Origin: an uncultured Lachnospiraceae bacterium
GTDB lineage: Bacteria > Bacillota > Clostridia > Lachnospirales > Lachnospiraceae
DNA: 64,000 nt
Reading direction: 5' to 3'
Assembly (NCBI GenBank): GCA_910585715.1
Contig: CAJUEX010000014.1
Span: 1-64,000, forward strand
A program made the position numbers and the translations under genes. Below, in pieces: positions 51,591 to 60,485 of the stretch (position 1 is the stretch's first letter; every line of letters begins with the position of its first letter). The notes beneath the pieces were generated by a model that was not told the DNA's origin, did no database searches, and saw only the letters and a program-made list of their open reading frames with translations.

Positions 51591-53396
51591 TTACACCGGC
51601 TTTCCATAGCTTGTTTCTAAAGGCTCTACAATCATTTCCCGAAAGAATACTTCCCTGTCAATATAAGGAGACTGATCCTCTATAGGGCGAAATCCAAATT
51701 TATGCTTTCCGTATGTGACCAGCCCGTTATGCAAATCAATCTGTTCCGGATCCGTCATGATTTCTAATAAAAACGGTTTATCATCAGCAAACATCCCGGA
51801 AATTCCTTCTTCTAATTCACTTGCTTTTTGAACCCGAAAGAACGGAAGTGAAAAAGCAGCCGCAATTTTTTCGTAATCCGGAAAATCAATTCCATTAGAC
51901 GGATCCGTTCCAATTGTTTTTCCCCTGAAATGTGCTTTCTGTCCATGGCGCACCCCGGAATAACCGTTATTATTCATAATAATAATTTTCAGATTAAACT
52001 GGTTTCTCACCACCGTCTGCAGTTCCTGCAGATTCATCATAAAAGACCCATCTCCTGAATAAGCAAGCACCGGACCATCTGCCAGCGCTGCCACCCCGCA
52101 GGCGCCCGGCAATGCATAGCCCATCTCTCCCTGGGCAAAAGAATGGATAATCCTTACCTGCTCTCCAATGCGGCTGGCTGCCGGCATTGCTGCTCCTGTC
52201 AGACCTGCATCGGAAAGCAGCACACTTCCCTTTGGCAGCTTATGGGAAATCCGGGACATGGCATATTTCATATCAATAGGAAACTCTTTTCCTTCCTGCT
52301 CATTTACATGCTCAAATAACTTTTTCCAATGACTGCATTTCTCCATCCATTGACTGTCCGCCGTCTCTACAGGTGCCGCACACATTTTTTCCAGAAAGAA
52401 TCCGGCATCCATACAAATCAATTTATCGATAGATACACCTTTTTTTGAATGTTCCACTTCATCAATGTCAACTGCAATTATTCTTGCCTCTCTTGCAAAT
52501 TTTTCCCGCTCCGGACCGGTGGTATCTATGGAAAGCCTTGAACCTACAGATAATACTAAATCCGCATTTTGAATAATAAAATTTCCATATCTGCTGGCAC
52601 CTGCAATTCCGCTTACAATTCCAAAATTACAAGGAGCCTCATAAGGCATTAAATCATAGGAAAACCTGGTAAACACGGTAGGAATGCTATTTTTCTCTGC
52701 AAATTCTCTTAATTTTTCTACCGCATGGGCGCTTCTGATTCCCTGTCCTGCCAGGATTACAGGTCTTTTAGCCTGATTGAGACATTCAGCCGCATAGTCA
52801 ATCTCTTCCTGGAAGTTTTTTTGCACTTCTGCCTGTTCAGGGGCGTAATGCTGTAATTTGTCCGCATCCACCATGCTGTTTTGTATATTCAAAGGCACAT
52901 CAAGCCATACCGGACCCTGCCGCCCGTTTTTTGCCAGATAAAGAGCCTTGTCAACATGATATACAATATCTTCTGCCCGGTCAATGGTAATGGCATATTT
53001 GGTAATTGAGTTTACAATTGTTGTAATATCTGCTTCCTGTACCCCCACCTGGCGCAACGGAAGACCTGAAGCTGCAATAGTCTGATTATAATTTTGCTGC
53101 CCTGATATAAATATACATGGTATACTGTCCTGCCATGCGTGCAGCAATCCGGTCATGGTATTGGTTCCTGCACAGCCTGTGGTTACCAGACAGGCACCTA
53201 AATTTTCACTATATACGGAATAAGACAGAGCTGCCATGGCTGCCGCCTGCTCGTGATGCATGGAAATCCCCTCTAACTGTTCCGTACGTCTTAATGCATC
53301 CGTTAAATAGAAGCATTGCCCTCCCGGCACATAAAATATATGCCTTACTCCTTCTTCAGCAATTCTTTTCATAATGTAATCAGCAATCCGAATCAT
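51591..53396 (-). CDS. Thiamine diphosphate-dependent carboligase/decarboxylase, acetolactate synthase-like
   Basis: The 601-residue enzyme has the TPP-enzyme layout: N-terminal Pyr domain with catalytic Glu49 (GISMHHEQAAAMAALSYSV), central domain, and C-terminal PP domain with the TPP motif YSGDGSFMMNLQELQTVV and NNNGYSGVRHGQ. Family relatives include acetolactate synthase, YerE-type branched-sugar synthases and phosphonopyruvate decarboxylases. No regulatory ACT subunit is near, so amino-acid biosynthesis is not supported. In this operon it could condense a pyruvate- or 2-keto-acid-derived two-carbon unit with an aldehyde or 4-keto sugar. Confidence 0.85.
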   Translation of the reverse strand: MIRIADYIMKRIAEEGVRHIFYVPGGQCFYLTDALRRTEQLEGISMHHEQAAAMAALSYSVYSENLGACLVTTGCAGTNTMTGLLHAWQDSIPCIFISGQQNYNQTIAASGLPLRQVGVQEADITTIVNSITKYAITIDRAEDIVYHVDKALYLAKNGRQGPVWLDVPLNIQNSMVDADKLQHYAPEQAEVQKNFQEEIDYAAECLNQAKRPVILAGQGIRSAHAVEKLREFAEKNSIPTVFTRFSYDLMPYEAPCNFGIVSGIAGASRYGNFIIQNADLVLSVGSRLSIDTTGPEREKFAREARIIAVDIDEVEHSKKGVSIDKLICMDAGFFLEKMCAAPVETADSQWMEKCSHWKKLFEHVNEQEGKEFPIDMKYAMSRISHKLPKGSVLLSDAGLTGAAMPAASRIGEQVRIIHSFAQGEMGYALPGACGVAALADGPVLAYSGDGSFMMNLQELQTVVRNQFNLKIIIMNNNGYSGVRHGQKAHFRGKTIGTDPSNGIDFPDYEKIAAAFSLPFFRVQKASELEEGISGMFADDKPFLLEIMTDPEQIDLHNGLVTYGKHKFGFRPIEDQSPYIDREVFFREMIVEPLETSYGKPV

Positions 53397-53414
53397 AGTG
53401 TTCCCCTTTAACCT

Positions 53415-54203
53415 TTATGAATCTTTCAGTACCTTCAGACGGCTTTCCATCATCTGAATTCTGACACAGTCTTCACCAGCCATCTTTTTGTAAAATTCCG
53501 CTTTATTTTTTAAATATAAAATTTCAAATTCCATTGCCAATGCAAGAGCTTCCCTCATATTCATGTCGCTTGCATACGGGAAAACAACCTTACGGGTTTC
53601 GAATTTATCCACCACGTCCCCAAGGGAATGCAGGACGTGAATAGCTTCCGGCGATATTCCCCCTCCCACTCCTGCCATTATATTGCTTTCTTTCGCTTTT
53701 TTTAATATCTTCCTTACATAGTCTGTAATTTCATCGCTGTTAATTTTATCTCTTCCATAGCCTAATGAAGCAGAAAAATCCACCCTGCCTACAACAATGC
53801 TGTGTATTTTATTAATTCCTTCCACCTGAAGAATATCATCCAGATTTTGATAGCCTGTAATTGTCTCTGCATTAAAAATATACTGCATTTCCTTCTGCTC
53901 TTCCTCTGAAAAAACCCTGTCAATGGCTCCCAGAAACTTTTTCATGGCAAAGGGGGTTTCAATCATCGGAGCCATTACACCTTTGGCACCAAGAATCCGG
54001 CATTGCTCCAAATCCCTGACAGCTTCGCAGCCACCGATTTTTATATATACGTCCATATCCGCCCTGAATACAACTTCATTCAGCATGACCAATTCTTCCG
54101 TTCTTGCCCCTTCTGCCTCAAACTCGGATTTAATTGCCAATACATGATACTCTTCCTTTAATTTTTTTAAAATTTCAAACATTCTTTTTTCATATTGATT
54201 CAT
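53415..54203 (-). CDS. HpcH/HpaI-type (class II) aldolase
   Basis: The 262-residue protein resembles HpcH/HpaI and CitE aldolases. Key features are a metal-binding Glu in APMIETPFAMKK and Asp in VVGRVDFSASLGYGRD, the usual E...D pair, plus glycine-rich AGVGGGISPEAIHVLHS. These enzymes join pyruvate to aldehydes or cleave the reverse. Its ATG overlaps the stop of the cyclase gene (TAATG). As LuxC enzymes could supply aldehydes, a pyruvate aldol step is plausible but the direction is unknown. Confidence 0.82.
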   Translation of the reverse strand: MNQYEKRMFEILKKLKEEYHVLAIKSEFEAEGARTEELVMLNEVVFRADMDVYIKIGGCEAVRDLEQCRILGAKGVMAPMIETPFAMKKFLGAIDRVFSEEEQKEMQYIFNAETITGYQNLDDILQVEGINKIHSIVVGRVDFSASLGYGRDKINSDEITDYVRKILKKAKESNIMAGVGGGISPEAIHVLHSLGDVVDKFETRKVVFPYASDMNMREALALAMEFEILYLKNKAEFYKKMAGEDCVRIQMMESRLKVLKDS

Positions 54204-55273
54204 TAAGCTTCTGCTCCTTCCCTGAGAAAATGATTTAAGTGTACAAATGCCTGTATAATCTCATTTTCCAAAAGATCATCAAATACTTCTAATTCCAGAT
54301 TTTCCGTAAACAGCACACCGCGTAAGAAATCTCCCGTCTGTTTTTTATCCTTGCGAATAGCGCCGATGAGTTCCCTGCTGCTTATGGCAGATAAATCAAA
54401 GGATATATTTATTATTTTTTGCATGATTTGCCGGATTCTCTTTACAGTTTCTTCAGACAAATATCCTCTTTGAAATGAAATATCATTTGCAACAACAGTC
54501 CCCATTGCCACTGCCGTTCCATGGGGAATTTCATAACCGGATACTTTTTCTATGGCATGTCCGAAAGTGTGGGCAAAATTTAAATGTATGCGTATGCCTC
54601 TGTCAAACTCATCTTTTTCTATATACTGTTTTTTAAATTCTAATGACTGTCTGACATATTGGCTGATTATATCTTCCTTTCTGTTCAGCAAATCAGTAAT
54701 GTCTCTTTCTATTCTGTCGATTCCTTCTTTTCCGTACATAATATTGAATTTCACTACTTCACCCAGTCCGCTTTGAAAATCCCGCTTTGTTAAAGTATGA
54801 AAAAAAGAAGGACATATAAAAATATCATCCGGAGGATAAAACGTCCCCAGCAAATTTTTATATTCTTTATAGTTCAGGGAGGTTTTCCCTCCTATGCAGC
54901 TGTCACAGGCTGCCAGCAATGTAGTCGGAATGAATGTCCACCTGATACCCCGATACAGCAGATTGGCAACAAGTCCTGTAATATCCTGTGTAATACCTCC
55001 CCCAATAGAAATCAGGTGAATATTTCTCTTGGCAGACAGTTCCGTCATCGCCTCGCAAATTTCCAGAACCGTATCCATTGTTTTATTCTCTTCTATGGCA
55101 TCTATAAGATATTTTTTATCCAGATGAGTGAGACCCAGTTGCTGCCCATACAAATCATATATATTGCGGTCTACAATCCAATAGGCCGGTTCATTTTTCC
55201 CAAGCCCCAAAACAAAATCCAATTCATCCTTAAAATGAACCTGATACTGTTTAAAATGAGATTGAATTATCAT
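54203..55273 (-). CDS. 3-dehydroquinate synthase-like sugar-phosphate cyclase
   Basis: The 356-residue protein has the DHQS fold with NAD motif SIGGGITQDITGLVANL, IPTTLLAACDSCIGGKTSLN and metal ligands in SGLGEVVKFNI, NFAHTFGHAIEKVSG and IPHGTAVAMGT. Length is that of AroB, but GGGITQD and several loop residues differ, and the neighbours are not shikimate genes. It may be an AroB variant or a cyclase for another sugar phosphate (for example a sedoheptulose-type or amino sugar). With the aldolase and split transketolase it points to a cyclitol or deoxy-sugar precursor. Function is inferred. Confidence 0.8.
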   Translation of the reverse strand: MIIQSHFKQYQVHFKDELDFVLGLGKNEPAYWIVDRNIYDLYGQQLGLTHLDKKYLIDAIEENKTMDTVLEICEAMTELSAKRNIHLISIGGGITQDITGLVANLLYRGIRWTFIPTTLLAACDSCIGGKTSLNYKEYKNLLGTFYPPDDIFICPSFFHTLTKRDFQSGLGEVVKFNIMYGKEGIDRIERDITDLLNRKEDIISQYVRQSLEFKKQYIEKDEFDRGIRIHLNFAHTFGHAIEKVSGYEIPHGTAVAMGTVVANDISFQRGYLSEETVKRIRQIMQKIINISFDLSAISSRELIGAIRKDKKQTGDFLRGVLFTENLELEVFDDLLENEIIQAFVHLNHFLREGAEA

Positions 55274-55932
55274 TTTTCCGAAAATCCTCCATCCACAGTA
55301 ATTTTCTGCCCTGTTAAATATGTATTCTGCCGGCTCGCCAGAAAATAAACCACTCTTGCTATTTCATCCGGTTCTGCCATCCGCCCCATGGGAATGTCCT
55401 TTGAAATCTGTGCAATCTGCTCTTTTGTATTGTTTTTCCTTGTCAACTCCGTCATTGTAAAACCGGGACAGACAGTATTCACTAAAATGTTATACGGCGC
55501 CAGTTCCACAGCCAGTGTATTCGTCACTCCGTGAATTCCATTTTTGGTTGCACTGTATATACATCTTCCACTCTTGGAAACTACTGCCCATATAGAGCCG
55601 ATATTGACGATTCTGCCATATTGCTGTTCCTTCATTTTGTCCACAAGCCCTCTGAGAAGCTTTATTGGAGCAACCAGATTCACCTGAAGCATATGTGCAA
55701 TTTCTTCATCTGTCACTTGAGAAATTTCATTTATATCATTGATTCCGGCATTATTGACAATCACATCAAATGTTATGCCTTTATGCTTTTGTATATATTG
55801 CTCTATGGACCGGCTGTCGTTTAAATCCAGTTCCTTTCTTAAAGGCGCATATACTTCATATCCCTGCTTCTGAAATTCAGAAACAATCGCCTTTCCGATC
55901 CCCCTTGAACCGCCTGTTATTAAAGCTTTCAT
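55270..55932 (-). CDS. Short-chain dehydrogenase/reductase (FabG-like), shorter form
   Basis: The 220-residue protein has ALITGGSRGIGKAIVSEF, NNAGINDINEIS, the active-site YSATKNGIHGVTNTLAVELA and VNTVCPGFTMTELTR. It is slightly shorter than the usual 240-250 residues because the segment around residue 40 is compact. Its stop overlaps the cyclase start (ATGA). Probably reduces a keto intermediate in the same pathway. Confidence 0.88.
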   Translation of the reverse strand: MKALITGGSRGIGKAIVSEFQKQGYEVYAPLRKELDLNDSRSIEQYIQKHKGITFDVIVNNAGINDINEISQVTDEEIAHMLQVNLVAPIKLLRGLVDKMKEQQYGRIVNIGSIWAVVSKSGRCIYSATKNGIHGVTNTLAVELAPYNILVNTVCPGFTMTELTRKNNTKEQIAQISKDIPMGRMAEPDEIARVVYFLASRQNTYLTGQKITVDGGFSEK

Positions 55933-55942
55933 TTTATCCCCC

Positions 55943-56686
55943 TTATCTTAAGCCTCCATCCACTCTTAACACTTGTGAGGTGATGAAAGATGACATGTCC
56001 GAGCCAAGAAAAACAGCCGCATCTGCAATTTCTTCCGGCTTTCCCTTTCGTTTCATTATATTCATTTCAAGGGCAGTCTTTTCGTCCTCTTCACTCATGG
56101 AATTGCCCATGTCCGTATCAGTAAGTCCGGGGGCGATGGCGTTTACCCTGATTCCGAAACCGCCAAGTTCCAATGCCATTCTGCGCACTGCCCCTATCAC
56201 TGCTGCCTTACTTGCCGAATACTCTATATTAGCCCCTCCATCAAAGGCTGCTGAAGAGGAGACAAAAACGATGCTTCCTTTTTTGTTTCTCATCATATTT
56301 TTTGTTATTAACTGTGTAAAAAATATCTGGGAAAAAAAGTTGACTTCAAAAACATTCCTGATGGCTTCCATTTTTGTCATGGTAAATATTGTAAGAGGTC
56401 TTGCAATTCCAATATTATTTACCAGAACATGAATCGGCTTTTTGTAAGATAGAATTTGCTTTGCCCCTTCCTTAATCTGTTCTTCCACTTCAAAGTCTAC
56501 ATAAACAGGCACAATTGTTACCTGATACTGTTTCATCAGCTGCCGGCAGTATTGGGTAAACTCTGCATTTTCTTTCCTGACAACCGCAAATACATCTGCA
56601 CCGTTTTTTGCAAACGTTTCTAAAATTGCTTTTCCAATGCCTCTGTTGCAGCCCGTTACAATTGTATTGAAATTTTCAAGCAACAT
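55943..56686 (-). CDS. Short-chain dehydrogenase/reductase, first gene of the 20-gene operon
   Basis: The 247-residue protein has IVTGCNRGIGKAILETFAKN, NNIGIARPL, YSASKAAVIGAVRRMALELG and VNAIAPGLTDTDMG. It is similar to the SDR at 47168-47926 (both with PVYVDF- or TVYFDL-like strands after a QYQVTI/QYQVQI segment), suggesting a duplication. It is preceded by a good sigma-A-like promoter. Function: oxidoreductase of the sugar or acyl precursor. Confidence 0.88.
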   Translation of the reverse strand: MLLENFNTIVTGCNRGIGKAILETFAKNGADVFAVVRKENAEFTQYCRQLMKQYQVTIVPVYVDFEVEEQIKEGAKQILSYKKPIHVLVNNIGIARPLTIFTMTKMEAIRNVFEVNFFSQIFFTQLITKNMMRNKKGSIVFVSSSAAFDGGANIEYSASKAAVIGAVRRMALELGGFGIRVNAIAPGLTDTDMGNSMSEEDEKTALEMNIMKRKGKPEEIADAAVFLGSDMSSFITSQVLRVDGGLR

Positions 56687-56742
56687 GTAAGTTCCTTCTT
56701 TCTTTTACAAGCTTAATTTAAAATCATTTTCTACTACAAAAT

Positions 56743-56771
56743 AATATAACAAAAAAACAGATGTTTCGCAA
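56743..56771 (-). promoter_or_regulatory. Promoter of the 20-gene glycan/acyl operon
   Basis: Minus strand TTGCGA (56766-56771), 17 bases, TATATT (56743-56748), about 55 bases upstream of the first SDR gene. It lies in the 97-base gap after hemW. No clear terminator for hemW is present, so read-through from lepA-hemW is possible. Confidence 0.65.
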
Positions 56772-56783
56772 CCTTTCTGCTTA

Positions 56784-58127
56784 TCAGGAAAGCAAAAAAT
56801 CCGCCAGAATCATATTGCTCACATCCACCCCTCTGTCCGTAAGGGCTATGCGCTTATCCACAGTAAGCACATTCTGCTCTTTATATTTGTCTATCTGCCG
56901 CCCATATACATCAAATATACTCTTTCCGAAAACTTCCTCAAACTCTCTTACTGATACCCCTTTCATCATGCGCAGCCCGAGAAACATAAACTCCTCCATC
57001 TGCTCCTTTTGGCTGAGGCGCTTAATATCCATGCAAATATCCGGAATTGCATGAACCTTCTGAAAATTCTCGTACCCTTCCTGCACCTTTGCCCTATGCC
57101 CTTCAAAGTCCGACAGTGCTGACAGCGTTTTTCCGCGAATACTTATTCCGCTCTCATCCTTTATTTTCCCTGCCCTCCAATGGTTTACATAATCCTTCAT
57201 CGAATCCGTATTCCGAAACCGGACATTTTCTATCATGGAAGAACTTCCAAGCCCCAGGCCAAGATAGTTCCCTCTCTGCCAGTACACCAGATTGTGCAGA
57301 CATTCTTTTCCTTTCCTGCTATAGTTGGATATTTCATAACGCTCATATCCTGCTTCCCGGAGCATATGCTTTGTAAGTGCATACATGACACGGTCCGTCT
57401 CTTCATCCGGCAAAAGCTCTTCATGCCCGAAATAAGTTTCATAAAAGGGAGTTCCTTCTTCAATGATAAGGCTATATGCAGATATATGCTCCGGCTTTAA
57501 AGCCAGAACCTTTTCCAGAGTGTCCTGCCAGCTTTCCAGCTTTTGCCCGGGCAGGGCGCTGATTAAATCGATATTCAGATTGGAAAAGCCCTGTGCCCTT
57601 GCCATGTGATACGTTTCCATAAAATCCTCATATGTATGGATTCTGCCTAACAGCTTTAACTCATCCTCATCCGCAGACTGAAGCCCTATGCTTAAGCGGT
57701 TGATTCCTGCCTGACTATAAGCCTTCAGCTTTTTTTCCGTTACAGTGCCGGGATTGATTTCCATGGAAATTTCCGGTTCCGCTACTTTGGGCACTTTTCC
57801 CTTTGGCTCTGCTTCACTGACATGAGACTTTTTTTTCTTTCCTGCTGTATTTTCTATTTTTGTTATATAGGGAAAAGACTTTTTCAATTTACATAATATT
57901 TCAACCATTAGCTCTTCCGGCAAAACAGATGGAGTCCCACCGCCAATATAGACAGATTTTATAGGCGCCCCGGAAAGCAGTTTCCCCCAATATTCTATTT
58001 CATGGAGCAGGGCACGGACATATTCCCTTTGGGTCTCTTCGCCGGCAGGCGCCGATAAGAAATCGCAGTAATGGCATTTTTTTATACAAAACGGGATGTG
58101 AATGTAGAGGCTTAACGGATTGCTCAT
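56784..58127 (-). CDS. hemW: Radical SAM heme chaperone HemW (coproporphyrinogen III oxidase-like)
   Basis: HemW binds heme and a 4Fe-4S cluster through CxxxCxxC (YIHIPFCIKKCHYCDFLS). Other motifs are VYIGGGTPSVLPEEL, MEINPGTVTEKKL, GINRLSIGLQSADEDELKLL, and the C-terminal HemW domain. The protein is about 447 residues against a usual 370-400; the excess is partly a Lys/Glu-rich stretch (ENTAGKKKKSHVSEAEPKG, about residues 95-125) inserted before the second strand. I prefer ATG 58127; a GTG one codon earlier is also possible. It begins three bases after the lepA stop, as in many Firmicutes. Confidence 0.94.
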   Translation of the reverse strand: MSNPLSLYIHIPFCIKKCHYCDFLSAPAGEETQREYVRALLHEIEYWGKLLSGAPIKSVYIGGGTPSVLPEELMVEILCKLKKSFPYITKIENTAGKKKKSHVSEAEPKGKVPKVAEPEISMEINPGTVTEKKLKAYSQAGINRLSIGLQSADEDELKLLGRIHTYEDFMETYHMARAQGFSNLNIDLISALPGQKLESWQDTLEKVLALKPEHISAYSLIIEEGTPFYETYFGHEELLPDEETDRVMYALTKHMLREAGYERYEISNYSRKGKECLHNLVYWQRGNYLGLGLGSSSMIENVRFRNTDSMKDYVNHWRAGKIKDESGISIRGKTLSALSDFEGHRAKVQEGYENFQKVHAIPDICMDIKRLSQKEQMEEFMFLGLRMMKGVSVREFEEVFGKSIFDVYGRQIDKYKEQNVLTVDKRIALTDRGVDVSNMILADFLLS

Positions 58128-58130
58128 CAC

Positions 58131-59945
58131 TTATTTATCATCCAGCTTCAGCACGCTCATAAATGCCTGCTGGGGGATTTCCACATTGCCTACCTGACGC
58201 ATGCGCTTCTTGCCTTCCTTTTGCTTTTCCAAAAGCTTTTTCTTACGGGTAATATCCCCGCCGTAACATTTTGCCAGCACATCCTTGCGCATTGCCTTCA
58301 CGGTTTCTCTTGCAATGACCTTACCCCCCACTGCTGCCTGGATGGGAATTTCAAACAGGTGCCTTGGAATCTCTTCTTTTAATTTCTCGCACATTCTCCT
58401 TCCCCTGTCATAGGCACTGTCCTTATGGACAATAAAGGATAAGGCATCCACCTCTTCTTTATTGATAAGCATGTCCAGCTTCACCAGTTCGGACTGCTCA
58501 TAGCCCTTTAATTCATAATCAAAGGAGGCATAACCCCTTGAGCGGGATTTTAAGGCATCAAAAAAGTCATAAATAATCTCATTTAACGGAAGCTCATAGC
58601 GCAGAAGCGCCCTTTTTTCTTCCATATATTCCATTCCAAGATAGACGCCCCGCCGCTCCTGGCAAAGCTCCATGATAGCCCCGATAAATTCAGAGGTTAC
58701 CATGATTTCCGCACTGACAACAGGCTCCTCCATATATTCGATTTCTGAAGGATCCGGCAGATTGCTTGGATTCGTCAGCTCAATGACCTCTCTATTGCTT
58801 TTATGCACCTTATAAATAACTCCCGGAGCCGTAGTGACCAGATCCAGATTATATTCTCTTTCCAGACGTTCCTGTATGATTTCCAGATGAAGCAGCCCCA
58901 AAAAGCCGCAGCGGAATCCAAAACCTAAAGCAATAGAGGTTTCCGGCTCATAGTTTAAAGAAGCGTCGTTTAACTGGAGCTTTTCCAAAGCATCCCTTAA
59001 ATCCGGATATTTCGCCCCGTCTGCCGGATACATACCGCAATATACCATGGACTGGACCTTTTTATAGCCGGGAAGAGGCTCTTTGCAGGGCTCCATGGCA
59101 TTGGTGACCGTATCGCCCACTGCCGTATCCTTTACGTTTTTAATGGAAGCGGTAATATAGCCTACCATTCCGGCAGAAAGCTCTTCGCATTCTAAAAACT
59201 GTCCTGCTCCAAAATATCCTACTTCTACTACTTCCGCCTTTGCTCCTGTTGCCATCATTAAAATAGGCGTTCCCTTTTTTACAGTTCCTTCTTTAATGCG
59301 GCAAAAAATTATAACTCCTTTATAAGAATCATAAAGAGAATCAAAAATAAGCGCCTGCAAAGGAGCATTTGGGTCCCCTTTTGGTGCCGGGATTTTAGCC
59401 ACAATCTGTTCTAACACTTCTTCAATCCCTATTCCGTTTTTGGCTGAAATCAAAGGCGCATCATGGGCTTCAATCCCGATGACATCTTCAATTTCTTCCT
59501 TTACCCTCTCCGGCTCTGCGCTTGGCAGGTCTATTTTATTAATAACGGGAAAAACATCCAAATCGTGGTCCAACGCAAGATATACGTTTGCCAGAGTCTG
59601 TGCTTCAATCCCCTGGGCCGCATCCACCACTAAAACAGCTCCGTCACAGGCTGCAAGGCTTCTGCTTACCTCATAATTAAAATCCACATGTCCCGGAGTG
59701 TCAATCAGATTAAAAATGTACTCCTCACCATCCTTTGCCTTATATACAATGCGGACAGTCTGTGCCTTTATGGTAATGCCCCTTTCCCTTTCCAGCTCCA
59801 TATTATCCAAAACCTGAGCCTGCATTTCCCTGCTCGTAAGCAGCCCGGTCTTTTCAATAATCCTGTCTGCCAGCGTTGACTTCCCATGATCAATATGAGC
59901 TACAATACAAAAATTCCTTATTTTACTCTGGTCGATACCTGCCAT
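58131..59945 (-). CDS. lepA: Elongation factor 4 LepA
   Basis: LepA is a ribosomal back-translocating GTPase. The 604-residue protein has G1 AHIDHGKSTLADRIIEK, G2/G3 EREREGITIKAQ-like ELERERGITIKAQTV and DTPGHVDFNYEVSRSL, G4 NKIDLPSAEPERV, and the unique C-terminal LepA domain (VGGKVIARETVKAMRKDVLA, GGDITRKKKLLEKQKEGKKR). Length is standard. Its promoter is at 60030-60058 and it precedes hemW. Confidence 0.98.
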   Translation of the reverse strand: MAGIDQSKIRNFCIVAHIDHGKSTLADRIIEKTGLLTSREMQAQVLDNMELERERGITIKAQTVRIVYKAKDGEEYIFNLIDTPGHVDFNYEVSRSLAACDGAVLVVDAAQGIEAQTLANVYLALDHDLDVFPVINKIDLPSAEPERVKEEIEDVIGIEAHDAPLISAKNGIGIEEVLEQIVAKIPAPKGDPNAPLQALIFDSLYDSYKGVIIFCRIKEGTVKKGTPILMMATGAKAEVVEVGYFGAGQFLECEELSAGMVGYITASIKNVKDTAVGDTVTNAMEPCKEPLPGYKKVQSMVYCGMYPADGAKYPDLRDALEKLQLNDASLNYEPETSIALGFGFRCGFLGLLHLEIIQERLEREYNLDLVTTAPGVIYKVHKSNREVIELTNPSNLPDPSEIEYMEEPVVSAEIMVTSEFIGAIMELCQERRGVYLGMEYMEEKRALLRYELPLNEIIYDFFDALKSRSRGYASFDYELKGYEQSELVKLDMLINKEEVDALSFIVHKDSAYDRGRRMCEKLKEEIPRHLFEIPIQAAVGGKVIARETVKAMRKDVLAKCYGGDITRKKKLLEKQKEGKKRMRQVGNVEIPQQAFMSVLKLDDK

Positions 59946-60029
59946 TTTCCCTCTCCTGTTCCTTATCCTGTTCTTCTATCGCATCTATCTTCCGGACAAC
60001 TCATTTTCCGTTTTTCTTCACTGCTTGTC

Positions 60030-60058
60030 AGTATAACAAAATTTTTCTCCCGACGCAA
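60030..60058 (-). promoter_or_regulatory. lepA promoter
   Basis: Minus strand TTGCGT (60053-60058), 17 bases, TATACT (60030-60035), about 85 bases upstream of the lepA start. Good match to sigma-A consensus. Confidence 0.7.
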
Positions 60059-60102
60059 TGTCTGCCCCTTAATTTCTTAAACCCTCCCTTACAAAACCGC
60101 AA

Positions 60103-60128
60103 GCTAAATTATTACGCTAAATTATTAC
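60103..60128. repeat. 13-base perfect tandem duplication
   Basis: GCTAAATTATTAC occurs twice in a row (60103-60115, 60116-60128) upstream of the lepA promoter. Probably slippage; no function is evident. Confidence 0.8.
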
Positions 60129-60258
60129 AAAGATTGCTACAGAAATCGTAACATTCCCCGTAGCTTTCCCACACCAAAATCAGAACCAGCAACAAACAGA
60201 AAATACTCCTTCCCCGCCACACATCCCCTCTACACAGCATACCGCCCGAAACAAAACA

Positions 60259-60485
60259 GCAGCAGAGGGATGAGAGTGGATTCCATGCATTGTTTTTAGC
60301 AGCGGTTTTCCTTAACAGCCTGCCACACACCCAGGGTAAAATTGCCACGGATGGCAATTTTAGGAATATTGCGGCATGGACGCCGCTATATTCCGCCCCG
60401 AACGGTACCAACACCTGACATCAGGCTGTTTAGGAAAACCGCTGCTAAAAACACCGCATGGAATCCACTCTCATCCCTCTGCTGC
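60259..60485. repeat. Long imperfect inverted repeat element with two internal hairpins
   Basis: Two 64-base arms (60259-60322 and 60422-60485) are nearly perfect reverse complements, with a few mismatches. The 99-base centre holds two further hairpins: AAAATTGCCA-CGGA-TGGCAATTTT (60338-60361, perfect 10-base stem) and GGAATAT..GCGGC-loop-GCCGC..ATATTCC (60363-60394). The whole could fold as a cruciform or cloverleaf. It lies in the 585-base gap between spoIIP and lepA (59946-60530), which otherwise holds the lepA promoter and two small repeats. It may be a dispersed palindromic element or a structured RNA region; I cannot tell which. Confidence 0.85.

Noticed and set aside
51591..53396. Housekeeping acetolactate synthase (ilvB)
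   Set aside because: No ilvN, ilvC or leu genes are near, and the gene is packed in a glycan operon.
45376..55273. Aminoshikimate/AHBA antibiotic pathway
   Set aside because: Split transketolase and a cyclase recall it, but no aminoDAHP synthase, dehydratase or AHBA synthase is seen; the DegT enzyme is clearly WecE-type.
60112..60414. 100-codon minus-strand frame in the spoIIP-lepA gap
   Set aside because: It runs through the palindrome, its product is cysteine- and leucine-rich nonsense and no ribosome binding site is present.
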